48,324 bases of DNA. It comes from a virus. Below are positions 41,466-48,324 of the stretch, in pieces. The stretch covers positions 1 to 48,324 of the IMG/VR virus record IMGVR_UViG_3300034102_000629, one strand, 5' to 3'. Both the position numbers and the translations under genes were made by a program. How positions within the stretch are numbered: position 1 is the stretch's first letter; every line of letters starts with the position of its first letter. The notes below the pieces were generated by a model, which was not told where the DNA came from, made no database searches, and saw only the letters and a list, made by a program, of their open reading frames with translations.

Positions 41466-42914
41466 TTACATGTCTGCTATTTCTTGGAAATCAATTTTTC
41501 TTTCCACACACTCTTTAATCTTAGATTCTACGTAATCTTGGTCTTCTGCAACTACGTTAAATACGCTTTCACAAGCATGACAACAAGTGTGTAGTAAAAG
41601 ATCGTTAGTAATTACTAAGCCACTTTCATCATAACAATGAGGGCAGATGTCATCCATAATCATTTCATCCAGCAGATCCTGACTTATTTCTTTAATTGTA
41701 GGGAAGAAAACAGAATAAGACTTAAGTTCCTCTCTGATTTTTGGATCTGTGTATTCAGGATAGCATTCCATAATCCACTCATTGTAGGTTTCATACTCTT
41801 TGTCTTTTTCTAGTTCTGCTTCATCTATCATTTCAGAAGGCATTTCTCTGCTCCAATAAGTGGATTGTTTACCTACTTTAGATCCAGTAGAAGCTGATGG
41901 CTCAAAAGGATCTATAATTTTAGGTTTAGATTCTACCCAATCTCCAGCTACTGCATCATAGTACCAATCATTGTCATCAGCATCAAACATATGAATTTGA
42001 CGACCACCATAACCAAGAGGAATAGATGTAGATTTAACTTTAGATCCTCCGTAGGGAAGTTCTGACCTAGAGTATATAGGAAATGTAAGAGGAATGTTCC
42101 TTTCAGCAAGCATAGTAAGCATTTCATAAGCAAAGCTAAAAGCGTTGATAAGAAGACCTACACTAGCTATCTCGGTATCTGAGTGCTCGTTAAAGTAACC
42201 ACATGATAAGTTATGTGAAGAAACTTTAAGTCCTCTTTTACGTAGACCACCGACATCAGTTGCTGTACCTGAGTTAAGAGTGTAACCATACTTCTCCATC
42301 AAAGGTTGGATTAGTTCATAATGATCGTGACTAAAAGTCTGAACTCCATTAGTAAACTTAATAAAGTCATTGGTGTAAGACCTACGATCCAGCTGAGTAA
42401 CTACTAGTGAGTTGTCAAAGAAAGACATATCACAGCAATTAGTACCTACAATTCCTCGTTCCTCGCCATAAGGTAAGAAAACCTTACATACAGGCATCAT
42501 CTTAAGCATTTGGATAGCAAAGCATACACCTACTGAATCATCGAGACCTAAGCCACATTGTTCACCTGTTGCATCATCAAAGCCAAAAATCCACTGATCT
42601 GTTTTAAAGATACGCATACCTACATGGTAATCTTGAGCTGTGTCATAATGACCTACAATAGTAGGGTAGAACTCAGCTTCTCCTTTAGTGCAATAGATAT
42701 TCCCTCCCTTTTCTACTACTGTTACACCTTCTATCTTAGAAATCAATTCTACAAGCCAATCTTTCTTTAGTCTTTCCATTTCTGGTTGATAAGTAGGGCT
42801 TTGTTGATACATGATATCAAACAATAGATCAAAATCTACGGGGAAATCTCCTTTAATAGTGTGGTCTATACTTTCTAGTCGGTTAACGTAACTGCTAACA
42901 TAAGATTTTGTCAT
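41466..42914 (-). CDS. M20-like zinc metallopeptidase with C-terminal zinc ribbon (482 aa)
   Basis: Co-catalytic zinc peptidase layout of clan MH (M20/M28, PepT-like): GHYD with H89-x-D91, GLGLDD with D125, the catalytic pair EE at 151-152, QLD with D176, and NEHSDTE with H244. All five ligands and the base are present, so activity is likely. The typical M20 dimerisation insert is reduced. A tail at 424-448 (CPHC...CCHAC) forms a zinc ribbon. Substrate unknown; the M20 family includes tri- and dipeptidases and deacylases. Its place in a replication block is unexpected. It is followed without gap by the 93-aa gene. Confidence 0.75.
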   Translation of the reverse strand: MTKSYVSSYVNRLESIDHTIKGDFPVDFDLLFDIMYQQSPTYQPEMERLKKDWLVELISKIEGVTVVEKGGNIYCTKGEAEFYPTIVGHYDTAQDYHVGMRIFKTDQWIFGFDDATGEQCGLGLDDSVGVCFAIQMLKMMPVCKVFLPYGEERGIVGTNCCDMSFFDNSLVVTQLDRRSYTNDFIKFTNGVQTFSHDHYELIQPLMEKYGYTLNSGTATDVGGLRKRGLKVSSHNLSCGYFNEHSDTEIASVGLLINAFSFAYEMLTMLAERNIPLTFPIYSRSELPYGGSKVKSTSIPLGYGGRQIHMFDADDNDWYYDAVAGDWVESKPKIIDPFEPSASTGSKVGKQSTYWSREMPSEMIDEAELEKDKEYETYNEWIMECYPEYTDPKIREELKSYSVFFPTIKEISQDLLDEMIMDDICPHCYDESGLVITNDLLLHTCCHACESVFNVVAEDQDYVESKIKECVERKIDFQEIADM

Positions 42915-42938
42915 TTTTGTTTTGTTTTAGTTTGTTTT

Positions 42939-45044
42939 TTAAATAAGGAATTGTTGTTCATCTTGTAGATCTTCCTCCATTTCTTCTGGTTCTAATTCTA
43001 CTTCTTCTTCGACTGTTTCGTTAATCTGTGCTAGTGATGAAGATACTGAAGATACTGAAGATAATGAAGATCCATGTATATTTATACCTGAACCAGTAGA
43101 ATTAAGATAAGTTAAAACTGGAATATGATTATATGTACCAGTTGTTCCAGAACTACTTGTAATGAATGTATAACTAGTTTCTGTTTGAGCAATTGTTTCT
43201 CCTAGAGCACGTGCTTGTGCTATCATTCTTATAGTTTCTTCTTGTGCTCTTCTGTCAGCTTCCTGAGAGTCATAAGCGTCTTCAGGGATATTTGGATCGT
43301 TCTTGTGATAGAAACCACTTCCGTCAGTAAAGTAAAAGTCTTCATCTAGAATAAAGTATCCGAAACCATTTTCATACTCTCTGAGTTGTTCGTCATTTAT
43401 ATGAGCATACTCTCCATTATTTAGTCTAAGAGATCTACATGTAAGAATCGTTTCTCCATTATAGGTTTCTACTGTGTCATCTTCTATAGTAACATAAGAA
43501 TCGTCTGCTTCACAATAAATATAACAACTACTGCAAGCATAAGAATCTGAATGATCACCTGCAGTAATATAAGTTGAGTCGTCTTCGTTTATCTCATCTC
43601 CACAGATGCAACATTCTAGTCTTTCACTAGAGTTGTAGCGACTAAAACAACCTCCAGTAGATCTAAACTGCCAATACTCATCCCTAAGATGTTGGTTTGT
43701 CAGAAGCATTCTATGAGGGTCGTAGTTACAAAGAGTGTCTACATAAGGAAACTGATTAATACCTGTTAAGTCAATGTTTAAGGAGAAGTTCCTATTTGAT
43801 TGAAATAAAGTTTCATAACCAGCTCCTATTAGTGTATTCTTAAGCAAGTTATGAGTCTCGTCATTTGAATAATAGATACGGTCAAACATAAACTTACCTT
43901 CGATATTCCACATAATAGAACGAGCAGCAATCTTATTTGATCTTTTAAGTACAGCCATCTTTACTTTCTCTGGGTACTTAGTGTAGATTTGAAAATAATT
44001 CCTACAGTTTTGGTAACGCATACAAGAATTACCTAAGGTACCTGAGTGTTGATAGTAATTATTTTCGTGATAAGCGTCTTTAATATCTTCTCCCTCGATA
44101 ATCTGAAAGTCATACAAAGGATTGGAAACAGTAATCAAAGAGGCATATGCTTCTGCAAATGCAGTAACCTCTCTATCTGAATATTTGTCTGCAAATAACC
44201 TACGTACAATCTTACCTATGGAAGTGTGATAACGCTTCTTAAAGTTCCATACTTCTTTAACAGTCATTGAAGTGTTCTCAAATTCTACTGCTAAGAGTCT
44301 TTCCCAGTTATTTGAATTTAAAATAACACCATTAGTAGTTAACGTAAACGCATCTGCTCCTCTAGTTCTTGAGTTTTGAATACGTAATGTTCCTGCTTCG
44401 TGTGAAAGATAAGTCTGTTTAAAACTAAAAGAATAAGTTTTAGTTGGAGAATCGTCCCAGAATTCTTGAATAAAGTATACGTCAGCGTCTTCTGTACGTT
44501 CAATAGGATAAAATCTATCGCCTAGATGTCTTGCAGTCAACTTTAAGGTAAATACCATCATCATATCTTGTGCTGTAGAATCATCTGGAGTCTGTTCTCT
44601 GCTTCTACGTCTACTTCTCTGTACATAGAATTTAGCAACAGTTCCAGGACGAATCATCTCCATTGTAGTTTCTTGTCCTGCAAGTCTTTCTTCACGGTCT
44701 TTATCTAGATAAGAAATCTTAGTATAGTCCGCTTGAGATAAACCTAGATAGTTACAATACTTACCTTCTAAAGGAACATACTTAAGGTTTAGAATGTCTT
44801 CAGCTACTGCTTTTGCTTGTTCGCTACAGTTACTAGCAATTAATCTAGTTAAGCGAGTCTTTAGGTCTTTGTGTAATACAAATTTGTCTCTTGCTATCCT
44901 TACTCGTCTTTTAGGTAAGCTACCAAGTGAGTGAGCAGATACTTGTAAGGTATTTGCTGTTTCCATAAACTCCATTGAAAATGGATCATCGGGGATTAGA
45001 GCTGCAATTAGCTCCTGTGGTTCTTGTGGTTGTGAATTAGGCAT
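42939..45044 (-). CDS. Large zinc-cluster protein of unknown function (701 aa)
   Basis: First gene after a terminator. The N-terminal half is rich in Arg and beta-prone and has no known fold. Around residues 334-346 is SGTLGNSCMRYQNC, a motif I recall from large hypothetical phage proteins. Residues 478-511 carry a Cys cluster (C478, C479, C481, then C504, C507, C511), likely one zinc-binding treble-clef or RING-like domain. The C-terminal 100 residues are Ser/Thr- and Glu-rich, low in complexity, with a 9-bp repeat, ending in an acidic tail. Unknown; an early host-takeover or regulatory role is possible. Confidence 0.65.
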   Translation of the reverse strand: MPNSQPQEPQELIAALIPDDPFSMEFMETANTLQVSAHSLGSLPKRRVRIARDKFVLHKDLKTRLTRLIASNCSEQAKAVAEDILNLKYVPLEGKYCNYLGLSQADYTKISYLDKDREERLAGQETTMEMIRPGTVAKFYVQRSRRRSREQTPDDSTAQDMMMVFTLKLTARHLGDRFYPIERTEDADVYFIQEFWDDSPTKTYSFSFKQTYLSHEAGTLRIQNSRTRGADAFTLTTNGVILNSNNWERLLAVEFENTSMTVKEVWNFKKRYHTSIGKIVRRLFADKYSDREVTAFAEAYASLITVSNPLYDFQIIEGEDIKDAYHENNYYQHSGTLGNSCMRYQNCRNYFQIYTKYPEKVKMAVLKRSNKIAARSIMWNIEGKFMFDRIYYSNDETHNLLKNTLIGAGYETLFQSNRNFSLNIDLTGINQFPYVDTLCNYDPHRMLLTNQHLRDEYWQFRSTGGCFSRYNSSERLECCICGDEINEDDSTYITAGDHSDSYACSSCYIYCEADDSYVTIEDDTVETYNGETILTCRSLRLNNGEYAHINDEQLREYENGFGYFILDEDFYFTDGSGFYHKNDPNIPEDAYDSQEADRRAQEETIRMIAQARALGETIAQTETSYTFITSSSGTTGTYNHIPVLTYLNSTGSGINIHGSSLSSVSSVSSSLAQINETVEEEVELEPEEMEEDLQDEQQFLI
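43042..43068 (-). repeat. 9-bp tandem repeat in the 701-aa gene
   Basis: GATACTGAA GATACTGAA GATAATGAA on the plus strand encode a Ser/Val run (SSVSSVSSS) on the minus strand. A likely slippage-prone, length-variable linker. Confidence 0.7.
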
Positions 45045-45066
45045 ATTTTAGTTGGTTTAGTTTAAA

Positions 45067-45093
45067 ACAAAAAAGCACCCCTAGAGGTGCTTT
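45067..45093 (-). terminator. Rho-independent terminator
   Basis: On the minus strand AAAGCACC pairs with GGTGCTTT around TCTAGG, followed by a T-tract (TTTTTTG). It lies between the 65-aa gene and the 701-aa gene and marks the end of the unit that begins upstream of the window edge. Confidence 0.85.
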
Positions 45094-45113
45094 CATTAAA
45101 TTTTCTTCTTAAT

Positions 45114-45311
45114 TTAAAGTTGTTCTGGTGTTTTTTCGCTGTCTTTTTTGTAACGATGAGCTAGCAGTAAGTTTTTTTCTCCTAAAGCTTTTTTAAATTC
45201 TCTGTCTCTTTCTTTCTCTGAGTAGAACTTGTAGTCTTCGTTCTTTTTCATTGTCTTTACAATCAGATGGAATTCTATGACTGTACCTTCTTCGCTTAAC
45301 GTATACTCCAT
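45114..45311 (-). CDS. Small charged protein (65 aa)
   Basis: Starts MEYTLSEEGTVIEFH, with a beta-like start and a Lys/Glu-rich helical end. Last gene before a terminator; its ATG overlaps the stop of the 49-aa gene (TAATG). No family recognised. Confidence 0.55.
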   Translation of the reverse strand: MEYTLSEEGTVIEFHLIVKTMKKNEDYKFYSEKERDREFKKALGEKNLLLAHRYKKDSEKTPEQL

Positions 45312-45460
45312 TATTCAAAGATAGCACATAAATCTACTACAATCCCTATTAACAGGGAGAATACGGAGACAAAGAGAAGAGAGAATGCGAAGAACTCGTT
45401 ACTACTCATACAGTTAGTGTTCTTAAGCTTTCTTCCAATATTTTTACATGCTTTTCTCAT
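45311..45460 (-). CDS. Small single-pass membrane protein (49 aa)
   Basis: A 49-codon frame from ATG 45460 to TAA 45311-45313. It has a basic N-terminus with Cys5 and Cys17 (MRKACKNIGRKLKNTNC), then a hydrophobic stretch FFAFSLLFVSVFSLLIGIVV at about 23-42 that should cross the inner membrane. It overlaps the upstream gene by 17 bases and shares TAATG with the downstream one. The tight fit in a gap supports the gene. A superinfection-exclusion or membrane role is possible but unproven. Confidence 0.55.
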   Translation of the reverse strand: MRKACKNIGRKLKNTNCMSSNEFFAFSLLFVSVFSLLIGIVVDLCAIFE

Positions 45461-45665
45461 TGATGTGCTGTTTTACTTCTTTCCAAAATAAAACTGCATT
45501 ATGTACAGTTTTGTTGTTTAGATAATTATCCATATCTCTGTACTCAGCAATGATTTTATCTAGGGTATAATTAGCAATCTGCTTAAATCGGTAGTGGTCC
45601 ATTTGAAAACCTAAGGTCTTCTTAATTTCCACTTCTATAGCTTCTGCTTGTTGTTTGGGACTCAT
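45444..45665 (-). CDS. Small helical protein (73 aa)
   Basis: Starts MSPKQQAEAIEVEIK; helical and charged throughout, no motif. Preceded by a TATATTTG box four bases upstream of the ATG, so it may begin its own short transcript with the 49- and 65-aa genes. Function unknown. Confidence 0.6.
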   Translation of the reverse strand: MSPKQQAEAIEVEIKKTLGFQMDHYRFKQIANYTLDKIIAEYRDMDNYLNNKTVHNAVLFWKEVKQHINEKSM

Positions 45666-45669
45666 GTTA

Positions 45670-45677
45670 CAAATATA
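45670..45677 (-). promoter_or_regulatory. TATATTTG promoter motif
   Basis: The minus strand reads TATATTTGTAACATG, placing the box four bases before the ATG at 45665. It repeats the arrangement at 9975 and 34271. Confidence 0.5.
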
Positions 45678-45683
45678 AGTTAG

Positions 45684-46085
45684 TTAAAGCTTTTCTGCCT
45701 TCTCTTCGAATCTATATTTTAACTCTTCTTTAAAAACCTCTTTGTAAAAATCAGAGAGTTGATATTGAGTCTTTAGTATAGCTTCTATGTGATCGAAGTC
45801 TAAGTCTTTAATAGGTTTGTAGACTAAGGGTTGTCTTCCGTCTATACCTCTAGTACCCCAATGAACAGCAGATCTTCTTGTTAAATGTGAGCCATCGTCA
45901 TAGACGCTTAACTCTTCGTAAGTTCCTACATGTCTTCTAAGATAATCTGTTCCTCCATCTACCATAAGAACTTCTTTAGTAATAGTATCCTTATAGGTGT
46001 TATAATCATGACGATTATAAGAAGTAAGGATAGTACCATCTGGTGTTTTAATCCTGTTTAAAAGGATCTTGTTTTCCGTAGTCAT
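45684..46085 (-). CDS. Conserved phage protein of unknown function (133 aa)
   Basis: Contains DGTILTSYNRHDYNTY, then VDGGTDYLRR, ELSVYDDGSH and WGTRGIDGRQPL before a HIEAILKTQ helix. I recall this set from a widespread family of small phage proteins with no known function. The fold looks beta-rich in the first 80 residues and helical at the end. It overlaps the acetyltransferase gene by 38 bases. Confidence 0.7.
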   Translation of the reverse strand: MTTENKILLNRIKTPDGTILTSYNRHDYNTYKDTITKEVLMVDGGTDYLRRHVGTYEELSVYDDGSHLTRRSAVHWGTRGIDGRQPLVYKPIKDLDFDHIEAILKTQYQLSDFYKEVFKEELKYRFEEKAEKL

Positions 46086-46530
46086 AAGTTAGTATATAAG
46101 CTGGTTTAATTGTTGTTGTGATGCTTCCGTTGATGTCAACTGTTTCACTCCTACACTCAAAGGTTTTAAACTTGTAACCTGCTTTAATAAAGAAGTTAAG
46201 CGAAGTTAAGTTATTCGCTTTAACTCTTGTAATTACAGTTACAAATTCTTTTGTCTCTTCATAGATAGATTTAATAACATAATCTATGAGAAAACTTGCA
46301 TAACCTTGTCTTTGATACTTCTCTGCTACATGAATAAAGTTAATACGATAGCATTCTTTTTTCTTTCTCATTAACATTACAGCTACTATATCTAGTCCGT
46401 CTTGGATAGCGTGTACTGTTAAATTAGGGTCGTTAAACGACTTTTCCGTAAATTGTACTTCAAAATGATCTGAAATAAACTGAAAATATTTAGGATCTTT
46501 TCTGTTGTAATAAGAAATTTGAGTTAGCAT
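46048..46530 (-). CDS. GNAT-family N-acetyltransferase (160 aa)
   Basis: I start at the ATG at 46530 (MLTQISYYNRK) rather than further upstream at 46587, to reduce overlap with the HTH gene. The GNAT core is visible: a strand with IHVAEKYQRQGYASFLIDYVI, including the acetyl-CoA loop RQGYAS (usual Q/RxxGxG/A), and a later strand-helix NNLTSLNFFIKAGYKF. It transfers acetyl from acetyl-CoA to an amine; target unknown, perhaps a host protein in early infection. Both neighbouring genes overlap it. Confidence 0.75.
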   Translation of the reverse strand: MLTQISYYNRKDPKYFQFISDHFEVQFTEKSFNDPNLTVHAIQDGLDIVAVMLMRKKKECYRINFIHVAEKYQRQGYASFLIDYVIKSIYEETKEFVTVITRVKANNLTSLNFFIKAGYKFKTFECRSETVDINGSITTTIKPAYILTYDYGKQDPFKQD

Positions 46531-46726
46531 AGATAGTTTTAGTTTCGTGTTTATAGATAGCTCTTTTGTAGAGCTCTCTAAAAGCAAATCTATTAAGACC
46601 TAAACGATTTCCTGCTCTTTCATAGCTGTACCCTAGTTCATCTCTTAAGATAAGGGCAGCATATTGTCTAGGAGTAAAACCTTTTAGGTCTAATTTGAGA
46701 GGGGTGCTTTGATCGGGGGATGACAT
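46490..46726 (-). CDS. Small HTH DNA-binding protein (78 aa)
   Basis: Residues 16-56 form a helix-turn-helix resembling sigma region 4 or transposase-type HTH: FTPRQYAALILRDELGYSYE, then RAGNRLGLNRFAFRELYKRA. The rest is short. A likely transcription regulator of early genes or a recombination factor. It overlaps the thymidylate synthase gene by 37 bases and the acetyltransferase gene by 41. Confidence 0.6.
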   Translation of the reverse strand: MSSPDQSTPLKLDLKGFTPRQYAALILRDELGYSYERAGNRLGLNRFAFRELYKRAIYKHETKTIYANSNFLLQQKRS

Positions 46727-47763
46727 AAGTAGTTTTCTAAAATAAAGTCAGTATTCTCTAAGTGTGAATGTAGTGATTGATCTTTTGATAGTGACTCATA
46801 AAAGCTATCTGTTTTTAGATGCTTTAATCTGGGTAACTCATAAAAATCTCTTTCTATTTGCTCTTTAGCCTGTTCGATATGATTTAAGTAGAGGTGAGTA
46901 TCGCCTAAGTTACCTATTAATTCATCAGGAACCATATTTACCTCTTTAGCAAGGATAGTTAAGAGAAGAGCATAGGAGGCGATGTTGAAGGGAAGGCCGA
47001 GGAAAGTATCTACTGAACGTTGATTCCACATTAAAGAGATTGCTCTGGTTGGTATGTTAGCTTGAGTTAAAGCCACATCGATAGTATTTTCTATTGCATC
47101 TCCCAAGTTTAATTTTATAAACGGTACTTCTATTTTATTTTCAAATTTAGAGTTATAATTTTCTACTCTTTCTGCTCTACTCAACTCTCTTGTATAAACT
47201 TGAAATCCATAATGACAAGGTGGAAGAACCATATCTTCAAGAGCATCTACATTCCAAGCACTAACCATTAATCTTCTAGAGTCTGGATTGTGTTTAAGAT
47301 TATAGATTAGACTTTTAATCTGGTCAATTGAACCTCCTGCTAAGTCTGTTGAAGGCCATCTTCTCCACTGAGCACCATAAATAGGACCTAACTCACCGTA
47401 TCTAGCAGCAAAGTCAGAATTAGTCTTGATTTGTTCTGCAAACGCTTCTATAGTGTAAGCATGATTATCGTCTGGTCTTGCTTCACGGTAAGATTTATAA
47501 GCGTCTCCTGTCCAAATATTACATCCGTTGTCTAAAAGGTATTTAATGTTAGTGTCACCCTTTAAAAACCACAGTAACTCAGTTACTATTGTCTTCCAAG
47601 GCATCTTCTTAGTGGTTAAGAGAGGAAATCCATCACTCATTCTATGTCTAATGGTGTAGCCAAAGATTGACTTAGTACCTGTTCCTGTTCTATCAGACTT
47701 CTCTACTCCGTAATCTAAAATAGATTGAAGTAGAATTTGGTATTGTGTGTCTATGCTGTTCAT
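46690..47763 (-). CDS. thyA: Thymidylate synthase ThyA (357 aa) with an insertion
   Basis: ThyA signature is complete: R25 (DRTGTGT), WFLKGDTN at 65-72, the Arg pair in PDSRRL, the catalytic Cys183 in PPCHYGFQ, QRSVD at 248-252, LPFNIASYALL around 257-267, and DTHLYLNH at 288-295. It methylates dUMP with methylene-tetrahydrofolate to give dTMP. Residues about 191-243 are an insertion between the catalytic loop and the QRSxD strand, which makes the chain longer than usual (about 264-316). It is coupled to the 53-aa gene by ATGA and works with the dCMP deaminase. Confidence 0.95.
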   Translation of the reverse strand: MNSIDTQYQILLQSILDYGVEKSDRTGTGTKSIFGYTIRHRMSDGFPLLTTKKMPWKTIVTELLWFLKGDTNIKYLLDNGCNIWTGDAYKSYREARPDDNHAYTIEAFAEQIKTNSDFAARYGELGPIYGAQWRRWPSTDLAGGSIDQIKSLIYNLKHNPDSRRLMVSAWNVDALEDMVLPPCHYGFQVYTRELSRAERVENYNSKFENKIEVPFIKLNLGDAIENTIDVALTQANIPTRAISLMWNQRSVDTFLGLPFNIASYALLLTILAKEVNMVPDELIGNLGDTHLYLNHIEQAKEQIERDFYELPRLKHLKTDSFYESLSKDQSLHSHLENTDFILENYLCHPPIKAPLSN

Positions 47764-47921
47764 TTAAGTGAGTTTAGTTTTCCTTCTAAGAAATCGTTTA
47801 TCTTATAAAGTAATGTAGTAATGCCTTCAACTATTGTTTCTAGTATAAGTACTAAAAAACCTATTAATCCGAAGAAAAACATTAAAGATAAAAGAGTTAT
47901 TCTAAATAAAAAGAGTTTCAT
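47760..47921 (-). CDS. Small membrane protein (53 aa)
   Basis: A 53-codon frame from ATG 47921 to TGA 47760-47762. Both ends overlap neighbours as ATGA, strong evidence of translational coupling. It has a hydrophobic stretch (LFRITLLSLMFFFGLIGFLV) at about 4-23, continuing to about 28, then an amphipathic end. One membrane-spanning segment is predicted; no signal cleavage site. Function unknown. Confidence 0.6.
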   Translation of the reverse strand: MKLFLFRITLLSLMFFFGLIGFLVLILETIVEGITTLLYKINDFLEGKLNSLK

Positions 47922-48202
47922 GGCTTAAAGTCTGAGTACTTAAGTCCCCACTGTAGGTTGAACCAGGTCATTTCTTTCTCTGCTAATCCCTTATTCATTT
48001 TAAGGTTCTTACGTAGGTAAGCTATACCCCATTCTCTCCATTCTTCTGATTGAGCAACTGTCATAGTCCAATCAGTAAACCAATCATCTTTGCGGCCTTT
48101 AATATCCTCAAAGGTGACTTCATGACCTGCAATAACAAACATCTGATTGATGATGTCGATTACTGCTTGTTCTCTTTTTTGTTCTCTTGTTGTGCGTGCC
48201 AT
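47918..48202 (-). CDS. Conserved small phage protein (94 aa)
   Basis: Ends in a Trp-rich segment (WREWGIAYLRKNLKMNKGL then EMTWFNLQWGLKY) with a basic N-terminus (MARTTREQKREQ). I recall this pattern from small phage proteins of unknown function. It overlaps the 53-aa gene by ATGA and the partial gene upstream by 43 bases. Confidence 0.6.
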   Translation of the reverse strand: MARTTREQKREQAVIDIINQMFVIAGHEVTFEDIKGRKDDWFTDWTMTVAQSEEWREWGIAYLRKNLKMNKGLAEKEMTWFNLQWGLKYSDFKP

Positions 48203-48324
48203 AGTTCGTATGTACTATTTGTAGTTTTAAACTTAATATAATCGTCTTCTTCTTTTAAGATTTCTGTGATAGAAGTTGTTAACCAAGCAAAGCTTATTCT
48301 ATGTGGATTTAATATACAAGATAA
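48160..48324 (-). CDS. 3' end of a further upstream gene (partial, 54 aa seen)
   Basis: The frame is open from the window edge to TAA at 48160-48162; the visible part includes FAWLTTSITEILKEEDDYI, then FKTTNSTYELWH, then a basic tail. It overlaps the start of the 94-aa gene by 43 bases, in line with other overlaps here. Too short to assign. Confidence 0.5.
   Translation of the reverse strand, partial: LSCILNPHRISFAWLTTSITEILKEEDDYIKFKTTNSTYELWHAQQENKKENKQ

Noticed and set aside
46531-46587. Longer N-terminus for the acetyltransferase
   Set aside because: It would overlap the HTH gene by 98 bases and adds no GNAT sequence; MLTQISYY at 46530 is preferred.
1-48324. CRISPR array, tRNA genes, insertion sequences, integrase
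   Set aside because: No spaced repeats of CRISPR type, no cloverleaf candidates in the short gaps, and no transposase or integrase motifs were seen.
1-48324. Alternative genetic code, as in some crAss-like phages
   Set aside because: TAA, TGA and TAG each end genes at sensible places, and giant frames have no internal stop codons, so standard code 11 fits.

Overview
The window looks like part of a tailed-phage genome of the crAss-like group (Crassvirales-type podovirus) infecting a Bacteroidetes host. The main reasons are: (1) a cluster of giant plus-strand proteins, one with the DFDID (DxDxD) signature of the virion-packaged crAss-like RNA polymerase; (2) an opposing minus-strand replication block with a family A DNA polymerase, TOPRIM primase, DnaB-type helicase, uracil-DNA glycosylase, PD-(D/E)XK nuclease and a DnaA-domain-IV protein; (3) AT-rich DNA with A-rich leaders, no Shine-Dalgarno sequences and TATATTTG motifs that fit the Bacteroidetes -7 box TAnnTTTG. 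The standard bacterial code fits: TAA, TGA and TAG all end genes. Terminase, portal, capsid, integrase, tRNAs and CRISPR were not seen, so the window is an incomplete genome and the taxonomic call rests on gene content only.

Layout. 1-26.6 kb (+ strand): the end of an upstream gene, two small very basic proteins, a terminator and promoter, then large presumed virion/ejection proteins (885, 562, 1559, 2362, 170 and 2009 aa). The 2362-aa protein carries the RNA polymerase motif and a C-terminal HExxH; the 2009-aa protein carries a better HExxH zincin. A second promoter leads a small fibre/decoration-like protein and a lysis set (holin, i-spanin and a partly nested second spanin-like gene, with no endolysin in the window), then a metallophosphoesterase and a small acidic protein. 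A bidirectional terminator at about 26.65 kb separates the converging blocks.

26.7-48.3 kb (- strand): a tightly packed early/replication block with many ATGA start-stop overlaps. Read in its own direction (high to low coordinates) it holds: small unknown genes, thymidylate synthase, HTH and GNAT proteins; a terminator; a 701-aa zinc-cluster protein; an M20-like metallopeptidase; helicase and possible partner; RecA-like ATPase; SSB-like protein; primase; DnaA-IV protein; UDG; DUF932 protein; terminator and promoter; NinG-like protein; DNA polymerase A; small genes; a MazZ-like dATP/dGTP diphosphohydrolase; RecB-like nuclease; dCMP deaminase; GroES-like protein.

How they may work together: the packaged polymerase and ejected proteins would start early transcription; the minus-strand block would replicate DNA and adjust nucleotide pools (dCMP deaminase to dUMP to ThyA, UDG excluding uracil, MazZ-like enzyme acting on purine dNTPs). 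The most striking observation is a cysteine pattern: four consecutive virion proteins (about 6,100 residues) contain only six cysteines, one within six residues of each of the six termini that face each other across the three gene junctions. Several small genes (51, 58, 48, 49 and 53 aa and two partial genes) were found by reading the gaps, and several starts were corrected.
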